The position numbers and the translations under genes are program-made. Below the pieces are notes generated by a model that ran no database searches, was not told the DNA's origin, and worked only from the letters and a program-made list of their open reading frames with translations. Positions 62,337 through 64,000 of a DNA stretch of 64,000 nt are shown here, piece by piece; position 1 is the stretch's first letter; every line of letters begins with the position of its first letter. Source of the DNA: Sphingomonadales bacterium (GTDB taxonomy: Bacteria; Pseudomonadota; Alphaproteobacteria; Sphingomonadales; Sphingomonadaceae); NCBI GenBank assembly GCA_016707885.1, contig JADJGU010000001.1:933501-997500 (forward strand), given 5' to 3'.

Positions 62337-62962
62337 GGCCGTGCAATATAAAACCGCATTTGTCCTTACTCACAAGCTGCGCGAAGCGATGGCCCAGGAA
62401 CAGCAAAATCGCCAATTGAACGGCCTAGTCGAAATCGACGGTGCCTATTTTGGCGGTTACGTGAAGCCGGAAAACCACAAAGCAGACCGCAAAGACCGCC
62501 GCTTGCTGCAAAACCAGACTGGCAAGCGTCAGTGCGTTGTCATCATGCGCGAACGCAATGGCCGTGCGCTTCCCTTTGTTGTGCGTCGCGAAGGCGATGC
62601 CGTGCCGCTGGTGCGTGATCATGTTGGCACTCTGGCAACCATCTATGCAGACGAAGGCACTGGTTGGGACGATCTGCACAACGGTTGGGACGTCCAGCGC
62701 GTCAATCACTCGGTTTCGTTCATGGACGAAGGCGTCTGCACCAACCAAGACGAAAGTTATTTCTCGCGCTTGCGTCGCATGGAAATCGGAACGCACCACC
62801 ATATCGCAGGGCCGTATCTCAACGCCTATGCTGGTGAAGCTGCATGGCGCGAAGATCACCGCCGCGTCGATAACGGCAAACAGGCTGCTATGGTTGGCTT
62901 TGCTGCGATGGCTTCAAAGCAAAGCCGCAAGTGGGCGGGTTACTGGCAGCGGGCGGATTAAG

Positions 62963-63376
62963 CTATTTCAGCCAATTTTCGCAGTCTACTGCTGTTACGG
63001 CCCGCACACCGTTTTCATCGCAAGTTTCAAAATGTTCTATGGGCACCCTTTTTATAAGCTTGCCCAATTTATTGCTGGATACCTTCGTCACATCGTAGTG
63101 ACATTTATCGCCAGAACCACTGTCGCTCTGAACTAGGTCAGCTCCATCTGGCATATCTGCGACCGAAAACCGCTTAAAAACTGGGGGCTCTCCGCCGATT
63201 CCGGGGTAGTACTTTTGGATGTGATCACAAATACAGAGTCCGCTGGCTGCAATGCAGGTAACGTCGATGACCGATGAGCCTGCCCCGTTAACCGAAAACG
63301 CCTGACTGGTGAAGCGCCCATACTCCCGACTGTAAAACTGTGGGTGTGTGAGCCGGATGATGTCGGTGACTGCCAA
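62963..63376 (-). CDS. hypothetical protein, third gene of cassette
   Basis: A 137-residue protein in the third frame position of a minus-strand cassette. It begins with TTG at 63376 (GGAG 8 bases upstream) inside the preceding gene. The sequence IIRLTHPQFYSREYGRFTSQAFSV with KYYPGIGGEPPVFKRFSVADMPDGADLV resembles small proteins that pair with GW-(D/N)xG-type partners in other bacteria, from memory. No catalytic motif is visible. It ends one base from the stop of the converging IS1595 transposase. The start is the weakest point. Confidence 0.6.
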   Translation of the reverse strand: MAVTDIIRLTHPQFYSREYGRFTSQAFSVNGAGSSVIDVTCIAASGLCICDHIQKYYPGIGGEPPVFKRFSVADMPDGADLVQSDSGSGDKCHYDVTKVSSNKLGKLIKRVPIEHFETCDENGVRAVTAVDCENWLK

Positions 63377-63711
63377 CCCTGTTTCTCCATTATGGCAATT
63401 AATTCCCCAAACTGGAGGCTCTCGTAATCAATTTCTTGGTCACCATCTTCCAAGAAAAGGTTTATAGAACCTTCCCCTAAAATAACAATTTCGGCCATCG
63501 AATCATTCATCGACGCCAATATAGTAGTTCCACCGTCTGAAGTAGGAAGAATATCAAAACGTGAAGCACCAATTGTTTGCAGGTGAGACAGGATGAAAAC
63601 TGCCAAGCGAAATGCGTCCGAGCTTAAAGATAAACCTTCACCATAATTCCAACCCGGTTTTAAATTACGCAAAGCAGATAGCTTTGTTATGGCATTAGCA
63701 AAGCTAACCAT
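63133..63711 (-). CDS. hypothetical protein, second gene of cassette
   Basis: A 192-residue open frame. The first about 112 residues look genuine: NLKPGWNYGEGLSLSSDAF then ASRFDILPTSDGGTTILASMND and an acidic LFLEDGDQEIDYESLQFGE. This resembles widespread small proteins with the GW-x-x-G-x-G and P-T-x-D-G-G motifs. Residues after about 113 are Ser/Thr/Pro/Arg-rich and overlie the third gene in another frame, so they are likely a read-through tail following loss of a stop or a frameshift. The start overlaps the first gene by 8 bases. Confidence 0.6.
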   Translation of the reverse strand: MVSFANAITKLSALRNLKPGWNYGEGLSLSSDAFRLAVFILSHLQTIGASRFDILPTSDGGTTILASMNDSMAEIVILGEGSINLFLEDGDQEIDYESLQFGELIAIMEKQGWQSPTSSGSHTHSFTVGSMGASPVRRFRLTGQAHRSSTLPALQPADSVFVITSKSTTPESAESPQFLSGFRSQICQMELT

Positions 63712-63994
63712 TTTCAGCCTGCTTTTTCTCTAAATTTGCTTTCATTCTGTCACCAACAACCTTGCTAGTCATTATTGTGTGTCCAGTTACAGACTCTAAC
63801 GTTTCTACCAATTGGCTAAGGCTCTCTTGAAGCGACTTAGCTGTTGTATAGGACATGCTCATGCTTACTGATGGCTCGTTGTTGATCATCAGTATGCACG
63901 TCACGTCAGAGCTTCCGAGTGAAAGCTGAAACCCGTTGAAATAGAAATGTGGCACGTTAACGGCGGTGATTGGCACTCGCTCTTCGTCTGTCAT
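63704..63994 (-). CDS. hypothetical protein, first gene of cassette (DUF3467-like)
   Basis: A 96-residue protein. NVPHFYFNGFQLSLGSSDVTCILMINNEP followed by SMSMSYTTAKSLQESLSQLVETLE fits the two-part pattern of DUF3467-like proteins (a beta hairpin then a helix ending near an E-x-L). Function unknown. It overlaps the next gene by 8 bases, making a compact operon. The promoter would be at or beyond the right edge. Its family identity is from memory and not verified. Confidence 0.65.
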   Translation of the reverse strand: MTDEERVPITAVNVPHFYFNGFQLSLGSSDVTCILMINNEPSVSMSMSYTTAKSLQESLSQLVETLESVTGHTIMTSKVVGDRMKANLEKKQAENG

Positions 63995-64000
63995 ATCAAT

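Larger units (their letters stand above)
60827..62961 (+). pseudogene. IS1595 family transposase, interrupted by IS3-family element
   Basis: Two parts flank an insertion. The 5' part (60827-61111) has the zinc ribbon CPRCGC...CVACHHQF and SGTMFASRKLSYTDLL; the 3' part (62341-62961) resumes at VQYKTAFVLTHKLREAM and continues with EIDGAYFGGYVKPENHK, the ISXO2-like DDE core, and DEGVCTNQDESYFSRLRRMEIGTHHHIAGPY. Joining the parts after the inserted 1.2 kb restores one frame (SRDLD-VQYKT). In-frame residues upstream of the GTG at 60827 read LLSAAARTLSLKAV, as in intact relatives, but no start codon serves them; the ATG at 60769 is one base out of frame. Terminal inverted repeats of the element were not found. 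Confidence 0.88.

Overview
The window is a high-GC alphaproteobacterial chromosome segment, most likely from a member of the Sphingomonadales (Sphingopyxis/Sphingorhabdus/Blastomonas-like). The reasons are the core gene clusters (CBP3-type chaperone next to a BamE-like lipoprotein; hisC-tyrC divergent from metX-GNAT-metW; ftsE-ftsX-ydcF-plsC), the sphingomonad-style TonB receptors, and a BIME-type palindromic repeat. The assignment comes from protein resemblance only; no database search was run.

Layout. 0-15 kb is housekeeping: a DUF177 protein (cut by the left edge), a cytochrome bc1 assembly chaperone, a BamE-like lipoprotein, malic enzyme, mutS, a GxxExxY gene inside an inverted-repeat element, a nucleoside transporter, a queuosine-precursor transporter, argB, yggT-folD, a lipoprotein, MarC, a Lon-like domain protein, a thioredoxin-TPR protein and tRNA-Gly. 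mutS carries an apparent 1-base deletion inside its Walker A region. 15.4-24.2 kb is one gene for a 2935-residue Ig-like/Calx-beta repeat protein with a C-terminal autotransporter barrel. 24-29 kb holds a quinone oxidoreductase, a serine hydrolase and two crotonase-fold enzymes of branched-chain or fatty acyl-CoA catabolism. 29.3-33.1 kb is a copper-handling cluster on the minus strand (DUF2946 protein, PCuAC chaperone, SCO protein, TonB copper receptor). tRNA-Thr is followed by a 26-G homopolymer. 33.7-41 kb is a catabolic cluster: TonB receptor, AraC regulator, CYP108-like P450, a 57-residue rubredoxin, alcohol dehydrogenase, aldehyde dehydrogenase; a GST-like protein converges on it. The logical flow is uptake, hydroxylation, oxidation to aldehyde, oxidation to acid.

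42-50.2 kb is visibly more AT-rich accessory DNA with small secreted or membrane proteins (two DUF4189, one DUF2799, one ankyrin). It is followed by a hybrid histidine kinase and a convergent LuxR-type response regulator. A ten-base motif, ATGTACTAGT, lies upstream of the giant autotransporter, between the serine hydrolase and its divergent neighbour, and upstream of the response regulator; it may mark a small regulon. 50.4-59.7 kb returns to core genes (tRNA-Leu, zinc-ribbon protein, ftsEX operon, tyrC, hisC, metX-metW, aspartic protease). A second, gene-free copy of the GxxExxY-type inverted-repeat element sits just upstream of metX.

59.8-64 kb is accessory again: a small HTH-like DUF6471 gene with an operator-like palindrome, an IS1595-family transposase gene split by a decayed IS3-family element with an imperfect 4-bp target duplication, and a three-gene minus-strand cassette of unknown function whose second and third genes overlap extensively in different frames.
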